From Candidatus Neomicrothrix sp. UBA2110 (GTDB lineage: Bacteria; Actinomycetota; Acidimicrobiia; Acidimicrobiales; Poriferisodalaceae), in assembly GCA_002331465.1 (NCBI GenBank), contig DCYM01000044.1, positions 1 through 5,201 of the forward strand: a stretch of DNA of 5,201 bases, written 5' to 3'. The notes beneath the pieces were generated by a model, which was not told the origin of the DNA, made no database searches, and saw nothing but the letters and a program-made list of their open reading frames with translations. Positions 1-5,201 of the stretch are shown in pieces. Position 1 is the stretch's first letter, and every line of letters starts with the position of its first letter. The position numbers and the translations under genes are program-made.

Positions 1-67
1 CACGGGTCAAACAATCTTGGTAGATGGCGGATTCCATGGCGTCACAGCCTGGGGTAACTACTTTTAA
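1..67 (+). CDS. C-terminal end of a short-chain dehydrogenase/reductase (5' truncated by window)
   Basis: The second reading frame translates to TGQTILVDGGF followed by HGVTAWGNYF and a TAA stop at 65-67. The TGQ-x3-VDGG pattern is the classical C-terminal signature of short-chain dehydrogenases/reductases (SDR, FabG-like), in which the last strand and the residues after it help close the active site. Only 21 codons are visible. The nucleotide-binding and catalytic parts lie left of the window, so substrate and cofactor cannot be read. It converges on the acyl-CoA ligase, with three bases between the two stop codons. It is not the same gene as the SDR at the right edge, which ends differently. 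Confidence 0.8.
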   Translation, partial: TGQTILVDGGFHGVTAWGNYF

Positions 68-70
68 CAA

Positions 71-1738
71 TCAGTCTCGCCAAATGACGTATCCCACCGA
101 CTCACGGTCCCAAGTTTCACTCGTCACCCCGGCGTCGCGTATTGCCTGCTTTCGGATCTTCCCCGATGCGGTCTTATCTAGCTCCGTGACGAATTCGAGA
201 TATCTCGGCACCGTATGGCGTGGCATTCTCGGAACGCACCAATCAAGAAACTCGGAGGGCTCAGGAGCGACACCGTGGAGTGCCAGAACCGCCTTGATTT
301 CGTCTTCGCCGCCCGCCCCAGACACCCTCAACCCCACAGCCGCCGATTCGATGACCGCCGGATGCTCGTTTAAAGCCTGCTCGAGCTCATATGAAGAAAT
401 GTTTTCTCCTCTTCTTCGAATCCGATCTTTGATTCTGTCAACGAAGAACAATCTGCCATCGTTATCCATACGACCCGCGTCGCCGGTGTGAAACCAGAGA
501 TTTCGCCACGCCTCCACTGTTTTTTCGGGCATCTTGAAATAACCGACGTTGAAACAAAATGGCACCTTTGGACGCACCAAGATTTCGCCGATCTCATTTC
601 TCGACACCTCGACGTCGGTAGACGGATCAGCGATGATTACTTCAAAAAAATCGGTTAATGGCAGGCCAGCGCAGCCAGGCAAAACTGGATCGTCAACATC
701 GCTGTAACTAACCATGTTGACTTCAGTCATGCCGAAGCCTTGACGCAAAACAACCCCGAATCGTTCCTCCATCGCTGACCCCCACTCTTCAGCCACGGGA
801 ATCGCGAGGATGCGAGATAGCTGGTGATCGCGATCGTGAGGCGATTCGGGACTGCGAAAGATGAACTCTGGCATTACACCAAGGGCATTGGTCACCGTTA
901 TTTGTTCTTGGCGAACTACATCGAGCCAGTCGGTCACGCTGAATCGTTTCGTTACGTGGCAGGACGCGCCGGCCAGAAGAGACGCATACACCTGCATGAA
1001 TAAGCCGTTGGCGTGGAACAACGGCATGCAACAAAGGTAGCGGTCATCTTCGGTTAGCTCCATCGCGGCCACGGTGCCCAGACCGAACAGGTAGCAGTGT
1101 CCTTGAGGCATCAAAACGCCTTTGGATGGCCCGGTCGTGCCTGAGGTGTACATGATCGTGCACACGTCACTTGGTTGGGGCTCAGCCAACACCTCTGGTC
1201 GTGGTGTCGTGTCTAAGAGTTCATCAATGCGGAGATGGTGTATCCCGGCTAACGAATCGGGTAACGCGGTACCGGTGGAGGTTCCCTCGGCGACACGAAT
1301 CACCGTGGCTATGTCAACTTTTGAAGTGTCGACGTCGGCAAAACGTTCAATCAGGCCATCCTCAGCGACAATGACGCGCGGCGAACTGTTGTGAACCTGA
1401 TGTTGGAGAAAGCCCCCGCGAAGCTCAGTGTTGATGGGAACAAACACCGCTCGGAGCTTGTGAGTAGCGATCATCATCAGCATGAACTCTCGACTGTTTG
1501 TTAACAGAGCCAACAGACGTTCCCCGGCGCCCAAACCAAGGTCACTCAAAGCAGTAGCGAGGCAGTCCGTGAGTCGGTCGAAGTCAGAAAATGAAAGACT
1601 GCTGCCGTCCTCAAAGGATAAGAAATCGCGGTGACCGTAGACGGAAGCTTGAGTGCGGACCGCATCGACCAAGGTCCAGCGATCTCGGGGAAGAGCTGGG
1701 CCTAAATCATCGAGTTGTGGATGCCCGCGCATGGTCAC
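71..1738 (-). CDS. AMP-forming acyl-CoA synthetase/ligase, CaiC-like
   Basis: A complete 555-residue member of the ANL adenylate-forming family. These enzymes activate a carboxylic acid with ATP to an acyl-AMP and transfer it to coenzyme A in the cytoplasm. Motifs in order: A3 phosphate loop YTSGTTGPSKG (197-207), A5 FGMTE (335-339), A7 HTGD (417-420), A8 hinge DRIKDRIRRRGENIS (434-448), and A10 TASGKIRK with the catalytic lysine at 527. All key residues are present, so it should be active. The MPLFHANG stretch and the closing TWDRESVGY resemble proteins annotated as crotonobetaine/carnitine-CoA ligase or 'ATP-dependent acyl-CoA ligase'. The true substrate is not readable. The GTG start at 1738 is preferred because AGGTGAG (1753-1759) lies 14 bases upstream. 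An ATG two codons in (1732) is the alternative. It is divergent from the peroxiredoxin across 34 bases. The stop is TGA. Confidence 0.93.
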   Translation of the reverse strand: MTMRGHPQLDDLGPALPRDRWTLVDAVRTQASVYGHRDFLSFEDGSSLSFSDFDRLTDCLATALSDLGLGAGERLLALLTNSREFMLMMIATHKLRAVFVPINTELRGGFLQHQVHNSSPRVIVAEDGLIERFADVDTSKVDIATVIRVAEGTSTGTALPDSLAGIHHLRIDELLDTTPRPEVLAEPQPSDVCTIMYTSGTTGPSKGVLMPQGHCYLFGLGTVAAMELTEDDRYLCCMPLFHANGLFMQVYASLLAGASCHVTKRFSVTDWLDVVRQEQITVTNALGVMPEFIFRSPESPHDRDHQLSRILAIPVAEEWGSAMEERFGVVLRQGFGMTEVNMVSYSDVDDPVLPGCAGLPLTDFFEVIIADPSTDVEVSRNEIGEILVRPKVPFCFNVGYFKMPEKTVEAWRNLWFHTGDAGRMDNDGRLFFVDRIKDRIRRRGENISSYELEQALNEHPAVIESAAVGLRVSGAGGEDEIKAVLALHGVAPEPSEFLDWCVPRMPRHTVPRYLEFVTELDKTASGKIRKQAIRDAGVTSETWDRESVGYVIWRD

Positions 1739-1761
1739 AGATCGTAGGCTCTCACCTGCCT

Positions 1762-1765
1762 AGGA
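1762..1765 (+). promoter_or_regulatory. Ribosome binding site of the selenoprotein peroxiredoxin
   Basis: AGGA sits seven bases before the GTG at 1773. An in-frame TAG at 1761-1763 leaves no upstream start in this frame, so GTG 1773 is fixed as the start. The nearby ATG at 1765 is in another frame and hits a stop after five codons. Confidence 0.55.
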
Positions 1766-1772
1766 TGCGGCC

Positions 1773-2222
1773 GTGCGGCTAGGTGAACTTGCTCCCGACT
1801 TTGAGGCCATCAATCAATTCGGAGACCCCATCCGATTTTTTGATTTGTTGCTGTCGGGACCCGTGGTCTTGTTCTTTTTTCCGAAGGCCATGACCCCGGG
1901 TTGAACCAAAGAGAGCTGCCGCTTCCGAGATCTCAGCGAAGAGTTTGCCAAAGTTGGGGCTTCGGTGGTGGGTATCAGCGCTGATCCGTGGGATCAACAA
2001 CTCGTCTTTGATGAAGTCAATCACCTGGATCTGCCGCTCTTATCGGATCCTGAGCGAAGCGTCGCCAGCCTGTTCGGAGTCAAGCGGATGGGGCCGTTGC
2101 CCAACAAGCGGCGCACTTTTGTAATCGGTACCGACCGGCGGGTGCTCTCAATGATCACGAGTGAATCCAATATGGGAAAGCACGCTGATGGAGCGTTGAC
2201 GGCGCTACAAGAGCTTCGGTAG
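1773..2222 (+). CDS. bcp: Selenocysteine-containing peroxiredoxin, BCP/PrxQ type (in-frame TGA at codon 44 read as Sec)
   Basis: A 149-residue thioredoxin-fold peroxidase that would reduce hydrogen peroxide and organic hydroperoxides in the cytoplasm. The N-terminus MRLGELAPDF is a typical peroxiredoxin start. It is followed by FFFPKAMTPG, then TGA (1902-1904), then TKESCRFRDL in the same frame. E. coli BCP has the nearly identical FYPKAMTPGCT, so TGA replaces exactly the peroxidatic cysteine. Translation continues without a shift through VVGISAD, PLLSDPE, FGVKR and RRTFVIG to a TAG at 2220-2222. The rest of the active site is present: Pro37, Thr41 and a conserved Arg (113). Cys49 has the i+5 spacing of BCP's resolving cysteine. 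Other genes here end in TGA, so the code is standard. A candidate SECIS hairpin follows the TGA. The alternative is a nonsense-mutated pseudogene, unlikely given the precise position and otherwise intact frame. Without Sec insertion only a 43-residue stub would be made. It faces lrp across 17 bases. Confidence 0.88.
1902..1943 (+). promoter_or_regulatory. Sec codon and candidate bacterial SECIS element
   Basis: TGA at 1902-1904 begins the element. Downstream, CTTCCG (1922-1927) can pair with CGAAG (1937-1941), leaving one bulged C and a nine-base loop AGATCTCAG (1928-1936). A mismatch and a C-G pair (1920/1943) may extend the stem. The loop begins 23 bases after the TGA, and its second base is G. 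This matches the general rule for bacterial SECIS: a hairpin inside the coding region just past UGA, with an early G in the apical loop for SelB contact. Competing folds exist (CGCT/AGCG at 1920-1923/1935-1938; GCTG/CAGC at 1915-1918/1934-1937), and no energies were computed. The exact pairing is therefore inferred. Confidence 0.5.
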
Positions 2223-2239
2223 AGCTTCGCTTCAAACGG

Positions 2240-2704
2240 TCACAACATTGCCGTTGCCGGGCGGTCCAAGACGGTGCGCAAAGCGAAACTTGACTGCACG
2301 CGTGCGACGTGAGGAAGGTGGGCCAGTTGCTGGCGATGAATGTTTTCGTAGCTGGCGACGTCGTCACAAGCGACATGAAGTAAATAATCAAAGCCGCCGG
2401 CAATGAGGTGACATGAAAGAACATCGGGACAATCAACTACCGCGGCTTCGAACTCGTCGAGTTGGCCGTCGCTTTGACCGTCGAGGGTGATCTCAACAAA
2501 AACTGAAGTGCCTCGACCCATTGCGCTGCGATTAGCTACAACGCTGTAGCGCTCGATGATGCCTTCGGTTTCGAGTCGACGTACTCGCCGCAGGGTCGCC
2601 GACTGCGACATGTGGATTTTGTCAGCTAATTCCGCGTTGGTGGCTCGCGCTGCATGTCCGAGGTATCGCAGGAGGGCGCGATCGATATGGTCGAGATGTT
2701 CCAT
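2240..2704 (-). CDS. Lrp/AsnC-family transcriptional regulator
   Basis: A complete 154-residue feast/famine regulator. The N-terminal winged helix-turn-helix spans about residues 4-60: LDHIDRALLRYL, then NAELADKIHMSQSATLRRVRRLE (as helix-turn-helix, 23-45), then GIIERYSVV. The effector-binding RAM domain runs from about 66 to 147, with the family hallmark GGFDYLLHVACDD followed by LPHVARVQSSFALRTV. Such proteins assemble as dimers to octamers, bind an amino acid in the RAM domain and wrap or bend DNA. It is transcribed divergently from alanine dehydrogenase, the same arrangement as AldR-ald in mycobacteria and other bacteria. The likely role is alanine-responsive control of ald and of itself, inferred from context. 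The ATG start at 2704 fits the family's N-terminus. A weak AAGG lies about 11 bases upstream. The stop is TGA, and it converges with the peroxiredoxin. Confidence 0.92.
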   Translation of the reverse strand: MEHLDHIDRALLRYLGHAARATNAELADKIHMSQSATLRRVRRLETEGIIERYSVVANRSAMGRGTSVFVEITLDGQSDGQLDEFEAAVVDCPDVLSCHLIAGGFDYLLHVACDDVASYENIHRQQLAHLPHVARVQSSFALRTVLDRPATAML

Positions 2705-2717
2705 TGAATATTCAGCC

Positions 2718-2734
2718 TTAAATAGTCAATTTAA
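2718..2734. promoter_or_regulatory. Candidate Lrp-type operator (17-bp palindrome)
   Basis: TTAAAT-AGTCA-ATTTAA is a perfect six-base inverted repeat around a five-base centre. It lies 13 bases upstream of the regulator's start codon. AT-rich palindromes of this size are typical Lrp/AsnC targets, and the position suggests autoregulation. Binding by this protein is inferred. Confidence 0.45.
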
Positions 2735-2744
2735 CGCAAGAATC

Positions 2745-2803
2745 ATGCGCTAAAACACAGAAAGAAACGCAAAATAAGCAGATAGTGACCAAGAGTAGCG
2801 CAT
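2745..2803. repeat. Inverted repeat pair ATGCGCTA / TAGCGCAT in the control region
   Basis: ATGCGCTA at 2745-2752 is matched by its exact reverse complement TAGCGCAT at 2796-2803. One mismatch outward, two further bases also match. The centres are 51 bases apart, close to five helical turns, so both copies face the same side of DNA. This is compatible with a multimeric regulator bridging or wrapping the region. It is too far apart to be an RNA hairpin of obvious use. Confidence 0.4.
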
Positions 2804-2862
2804 TATGGTCGATGGTAAATCGGGTGCTCAAGACGGTAAATAACGATTGACGAGGTGCGTTG

Positions 2863-3978
2863 ATGCGCATTGGCGTTCCCAGAGAAATAAAACAAGCTGA
2901 GCGGCGCGTCGGGTTGACGCCGACATCAGTTCGAGAACTCACCGGTCGCGGTCACGAAGTGCTCCTAGAAACTGAAGCGGGTTCAGGTATTGGTGCTACC
3001 GATGACCATTACCGAGCGGCGGGCGCAACGGTCACAAACGATGTTGAGCAGGTGTGGGGTATCGCCGACATGGTGGTGAAAGTTAAAGAGCCTCAATTGG
3101 TCGAACGAGCTCGTCTGCGGGCGGACCAGATTTTGTTCACCTACCTCCACCTTGCTCCTGACCGCGATCAGACTCTCGACCTGATCGCCAGCCTGGCCAG
3201 TTGCATAGCGTACGAAACAGTCACCGATAGCAGCGGTGGGTTACCTTTACTAGCGCCGATGTCTCGGGTCGCAGGCCGCTTAGCTGTGCAGGCTGGGGCC
3301 TCAGCTTTGGAAACTGTTCACGGTGGCGCGGGCATCCTGATCGGTGGAGTACCGGGAGTTCCTCCGGCGCGGGTGGTGATCATAGGGGGCGGAGTCGTCG
3401 GCGAAAACGCAGCTGAGATCGCGGTCGGCATGGGTGCAGATGTTCATGTACTCGACCTCGATCCAACGGTGCTCGACCATCTCGAGCAAAGGTTCGGCGC
3501 GAGTATCATCACCATCACCTCTAACCGGACCACCATCGAACAAGAAGTCTTGGAAGCTGATTTGGTCATCGGAGCGGTGCTTGTTGCCGGAGCAAAGGCA
3601 CCCAAGCTGGTCACCGCCGAAATAATTGGCCGAATGAAACCGGGATCCGTCGTTGTCGATGTAGCCATTGACCAGGGAGGGTGTTTTGAAACCTCAAGAC
3701 CTACCACCCATGCCGAACCGACGTTCGTAGTAGATGACGTCGTGCATTACTGCGTGGCGAATATGCCCGGGGTTGTGCCGCAAACGTCTACTCGCGCTCT
3801 CAACGATGCGACCCTCCCTCGGGTTGTGTCGCTAGCAGATCAGGGACTTGACGCGTTGCGAACCGATCCGCATCTGCGGCGGGGGTTGAACGTACACAAG
3901 GGCATGGTTACTGAACCCGAAGTAGCGGCTTCAGTTGGCGTGGACTATGTCGCCGCTGAGGATGCGCTGGAGATCTGA
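2863..3978 (+). CDS. ald: Alanine dehydrogenase (NAD-dependent)
   Basis: Catalyses reversible oxidative deamination of L-alanine to pyruvate and ammonium with NAD+, linking alanine use to central carbon and nitrogen metabolism; the family is usually a cytoplasmic hexamer. The 371 residues equal the length of the M. tuberculosis enzyme, and key residues fall at the same numbers: Arg15 and Lys75 for pyruvate, catalytic His96 (FTYLHL), Ser134 and Asp270 (VAIDQGGCFE). The Rossmann domain shows VVIIGGGVVG, with the glycine motif at 175-180 and the ribose-binding acid Asp198. APMSRVAGRLAVQ and YCVANMPGVVPQTST are further family signatures. The ATG at 2863 is the start, with GAGGTG (2852-2857) five bases ahead; a TTG one codon upstream is less likely. 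The stop is TGA. It is divergent from an Lrp-type regulator, which probably controls it, and converges with the AhpD-like gene. Confidence 0.96.
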   Translation: MRIGVPREIKQAERRVGLTPTSVRELTGRGHEVLLETEAGSGIGATDDHYRAAGATVTNDVEQVWGIADMVVKVKEPQLVERARLRADQILFTYLHLAPDRDQTLDLIASLASCIAYETVTDSSGGLPLLAPMSRVAGRLAVQAGASALETVHGGAGILIGGVPGVPPARVVIIGGGVVGENAAEIAVGMGADVHVLDLDPTVLDHLEQRFGASIITITSNRTTIEQEVLEADLVIGAVLVAGAKAPKLVTAEIIGRMKPGSVVVDVAIDQGGCFETSRPTTHAEPTFVVDDVVHYCVANMPGVVPQTSTRALNDATLPRVVSLADQGLDALRTDPHLRRGLNVHKGMVTEPEVAASVGVDYVAAEDALEI

Positions 3979-3992
3979 ACTTATTTCTGTTG

Positions 3993-4013
3993 GAGGTTTC
4001 GGTGCTCAACCTC
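3993..4013. terminator. Possible weak bidirectional terminator hairpin
   Basis: GAGGTT (3993-3998) and AACCTC (4008-4013) form a perfect six-base inverted repeat with a nine-base loop. It lies in the 27-base gap between the converging ald and AhpD-like genes and overlaps the latter's stop. No T-run follows on either strand, so intrinsic termination is doubtful. Confidence 0.25.
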
Positions 4014-4578
4014 GCCCCATGGTGAAGAACTCGTCGTTGGGTCGCATCGAAGCCAAGTGCGCTAAACGGTTCGACATAGCGAAGAGCCCGGTTATCGCTC
4101 CGATATCCCAAATGTCATCGTCGCTGAACCCATGATCGCGCAAGGATTCATGGTCAGCGGCGTTGACAGCTTCAGGCGTTCGGGCCAATTTGACAGCGAA
4201 GGCAATCATCGCTGTTTGCTTGCTTTCAAGGTCCGCTTTCAAGGGATCAACGGCTAACTGATCCGCAATGAGAGGGTTCTTTGCTCTGATTCGAAGAATT
4301 GCGCCGTGAGCCACGACGCAGTACATGCAACTGTTCGCGCCGCTGGTGGCAACGACAATCATTTCGCGTTCTGCCTTGGAGAGACCACTGTCCCGTTCCA
4401 TCAAAGCGTCGTGATACGCCATGAATGCACGTAACTCTTCGGGACGGTGACTCAACGCCAAGAAGACGTTGGGAATGAAGCCCGTCTTTTCTTGAATTCC
4501 GATCATCATTGACCGTAAATCTTCGGGAATGTCATCCAACGCCGGAACTGGGAAGGTCGAAATGGGTGCTTCGCTCAT
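4006..4578 (-). CDS. Peroxidase-related protein of the carboxymuconolactone decarboxylase/AhpD family
   Basis: A 190-residue all-helical protein matching the 'uncharacterized peroxidase-related enzyme' branch of the CMD/AhpD superfamily. Recognisable features are FPVPALDDIPEDL at the N-terminus, TGFIPNVFLALSHRPEELRA (approximately 32-51), LSKAEREMIVVATS (66-79), the redox centre CMYC at 84-87 followed by His91, and the closing MRPNDEFFTMGRG. In AhpD the CxxC and nearby histidine carry out disulfide-linked peroxide reduction or reductant transfer. The same activity is likely here, but the physiological partner is unknown. Both redox residues are ordinary TGC cysteines, not Sec. The ATG at 4578 matches the family's usual beginning. 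A GTG at 4602 would add eight residues (MQLCNAAT) and brings a GTGAG sequence near, so the start is not certain. It lies 34 bases downstream of the same-strand SDR and is probably co-transcribed with it. The stop is TGA. Confidence 0.88.
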   Translation of the reverse strand: MSEAPISTFPVPALDDIPEDLRSMMIGIQEKTGFIPNVFLALSHRPEELRAFMAYHDALMERDSGLSKAEREMIVVATSGANSCMYCVVAHGAILRIRAKNPLIADQLAVDPLKADLESKQTAMIAFAVKLARTPEAVNAADHESLRDHGFSDDDIWDIGAITGLFAMSNRLAHLASMRPNDEFFTMGRG

Positions 4579-4612
4579 GGTCGCAGCATTGCACAACTGC
4601 ACTGACTCACAA

Positions 4613-5201
4613 CTACAAGTAGCCGCGTTTACGACCGCTATAGGTGGCCCATTGGCCGGTCCCTGCAGTTACTCCGCCGTCAACGGGAATCGCGGCGCCT
4701 GTAACAAACGATGATTGGCTCGATGTGAGAAACGCAATCACAGCGGCTACTTCTTCTGGTTCACCGAACCGCCCCAAGGGTAGACGTGCCTCCATAGCGT
4801 CCCCCATCTCGGTGCCACGCGTGTCCTTAGTGAGTGCGGTGTGAATTGGTCCGGGACACACCGCGTTTACACGAATGTTGAGGTGACCGAGATCAAGGGC
4901 CGCTGCTCTAGCAAGGTTCACCACTGCGCCCTTAGAAGCGTTGTAAGCCCAAAGGCCGCTATCGCCTCGAAGTCCAGATACCGAACCGGTCACAACGATG
5001 GAGCCCCCGGTTGAAGCCATCACCGCGACCGCAGACTTCAATCCGAGCACAACACCGCGCACGTTGACGTCCATTACCCGGTCATAGTCCGACATCGAGC
5101 CCCGAACAATGTCGCCTTGGGCCACCACTCCTGCATTGAGAACAGCGGCATTTAGACCCCCGTAGTTCTGAACTGCCAAAGCAACCATCTTTTCGTTGGT
5201 G
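4613..5201 (-). CDS. Short-chain dehydrogenase/reductase (N-terminus beyond window)
   Basis: The last 195 residues of a classical SDR NAD(P)-dependent oxidoreductase. The frame stays open to the window edge (TNEK precedes the first visible methionine at 5188), so that ATG is internal. About 60-70 N-terminal residues with the TGxxxGxG cofactor loop are missing. Visible motifs, numbered from the first visible residue: LNAG (21-24), catalytic Asn46 in VNVRG, Ser73 in VTGSVSG, and Tyr86/Lys90 in YNASK, giving the full Asn-Ser-Tyr-Lys set. Then come VNAVCPGPIHT and the C-terminal SFVTGAAIPVDGG. The Ser-to-Tyr spacing of 13 is normal. The substrate is not readable, and NAD versus NADP preference is lost with the N-terminus. 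It ends with TAG and is probably the upstream gene of an operon with the AhpD-like protein. Confidence 0.93.
   Translation of the reverse strand, partial: TNEKMVALAVQNYGGLNAAVLNAGVVAQGDIVRGSMSDYDRVMDVNVRGVVLGLKSAVAVMASTGGSIVVTGSVSGLRGDSGLWAYNASKGAVVNLARAAALDLGHLNIRVNAVCPGPIHTALTKDTRGTEMGDAMEARLPLGRFGEPEEVAAVIAFLTSSQSSFVTGAAIPVDGGVTAGTGQWATYSGRKRGYL

Larger units (their letters stand above)
2705..2862. promoter_or_regulatory. Divergent lrp-type regulator/ald control region
   Basis: This 158-base AT-rich gap separates two divergent genes and must hold both promoters. It contains a 17-base palindrome beside the regulator gene, an 8-base inverted pair whose centres are 51 bases apart, and a 10-base near-direct repeat (GATGGTAAAT at 2811-2820, GACGGTAAAT at 2832-2841) repeating at 21 bases, two helical turns. 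No convincing -35/-10 pair with standard spacing could be fixed for either gene. TAAATA at 2837-2842 is a possible -10 for ald. Confidence 0.6.

Noticed and set aside
24..491. Plus-strand 155-codon open frame antisense to the acyl-CoA ligase
   Set aside because: It shows no family features, and the opposite strand encodes the conserved A7-A10 part of the ligase.
1902..1904. TGA reassigned to Trp or Gly throughout the genome (alternative code)
   Set aside because: TGA ends the acyl-CoA ligase, the Lrp-type gene, ald and the AhpD-like gene at the expected family C-termini. Trp or Gly at the peroxidatic position would also inactivate the enzyme.
1779..2024. Minus-strand 81-codon open frame over the peroxiredoxin
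   Set aside because: It has no recognisable motif and is antisense to a clearly conserved coding frame, so it is a shadow.
1773..2222. Peroxiredoxin as a pseudogene or a sequencing frameshift
   Set aside because: The frame is the same before and after the TGA, so no shift is needed. The only stop is exactly at the catalytic Cys codon and every other family residue is intact, which random decay would not produce.
1965..2222. Independent 85-codon gene starting at GTG 1965
   Set aside because: It is the C-terminal part of the peroxiredoxin. Its GTG encodes Val65 in the VVGISAD strand, and the frame continues upstream into the family's active-site motif.
2235..2255. Hairpin AACGG...CCGTT as a terminator between the peroxiredoxin and the Lrp-type gene
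   Set aside because: It has only five to six pairs with a G-T, lies largely in the Lrp-type coding end and lacks a T-run on either strand.
2863..2870. ATGCGCAT palindrome at the ald start as a third operator copy
   Set aside because: It is the coding start (Met-Arg-Ile). Its spacing of 67 bases from the nearest repeat copy does not follow the helical phasing of the others.
1..5201. CRISPR arrays, insertion sequences, tRNA or rRNA genes
   Set aside because: No regularly spaced repeats, transposase-like frames, terminal inverted repeats or structured RNA signatures were seen. Almost all bases are covered by ordinary genes.

Overview
The window is protein-coding bacterial DNA of moderate base composition. 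It has tightly packed genes, both GTG and ATG starts, and all three stop codons in use. The contents fit a free-living, possibly marine or soil, bacterium with lipid and amino-acid metabolism: two short-chain dehydrogenases, a CaiC-like acyl-CoA ligase, an alanine dehydrogenase of the same 371-residue length as the Mycobacterium enzyme, and an Lrp/AsnC regulator divergent from it. An actinobacterium (for example an Acidimicrobiia-like lineage) is a reasonable guess, but nothing in the window proves it.

Layout, left to right. Bases 1-67 (+) are the last 21 codons of a short-chain dehydrogenase. Bases 71-1738 (-) encode a complete AMP-forming acyl-CoA ligase. Only 34 bases away, and divergent from it, bases 1773-2222 (+) encode a 149-residue BCP-type peroxiredoxin whose catalytic cysteine codon is an in-frame TGA. 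Then comes an Lrp/AsnC-type regulator (2240-2704, -). A 158-base AT-rich divergent control region follows, and then alanine dehydrogenase (2863-3978, +). The right end holds a minus-strand pair: an SDR oxidoreductase running off the window edge (4613-5201) and, downstream of it, a CxxC-containing AhpD/carboxymuconolactone-decarboxylase-family protein (4006-4578).

The most notable item is the peroxiredoxin. A conventional gene caller would miss it or report only its 3' half from a false GTG start at 1965. The reading frame is continuous on both sides of the TGA at 1902-1904. That TGA sits exactly at the peroxidatic position of the PGCT motif and a candidate bacterial SECIS hairpin lies just downstream. 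TGA ends at least four other genes here, so it is not generally reassigned. The simplest reading is a selenocysteine-containing peroxiredoxin (PGUT) with a resolving cysteine five residues later.

The Lrp-type gene and ald form a probable local regulatory module: the regulator would sense an amino acid and control alanine breakdown through the palindromic sites between the two genes. No selenocysteine machinery (selA, selB, selC, selD) is visible in this window, so it would have to be encoded elsewhere in the genome.
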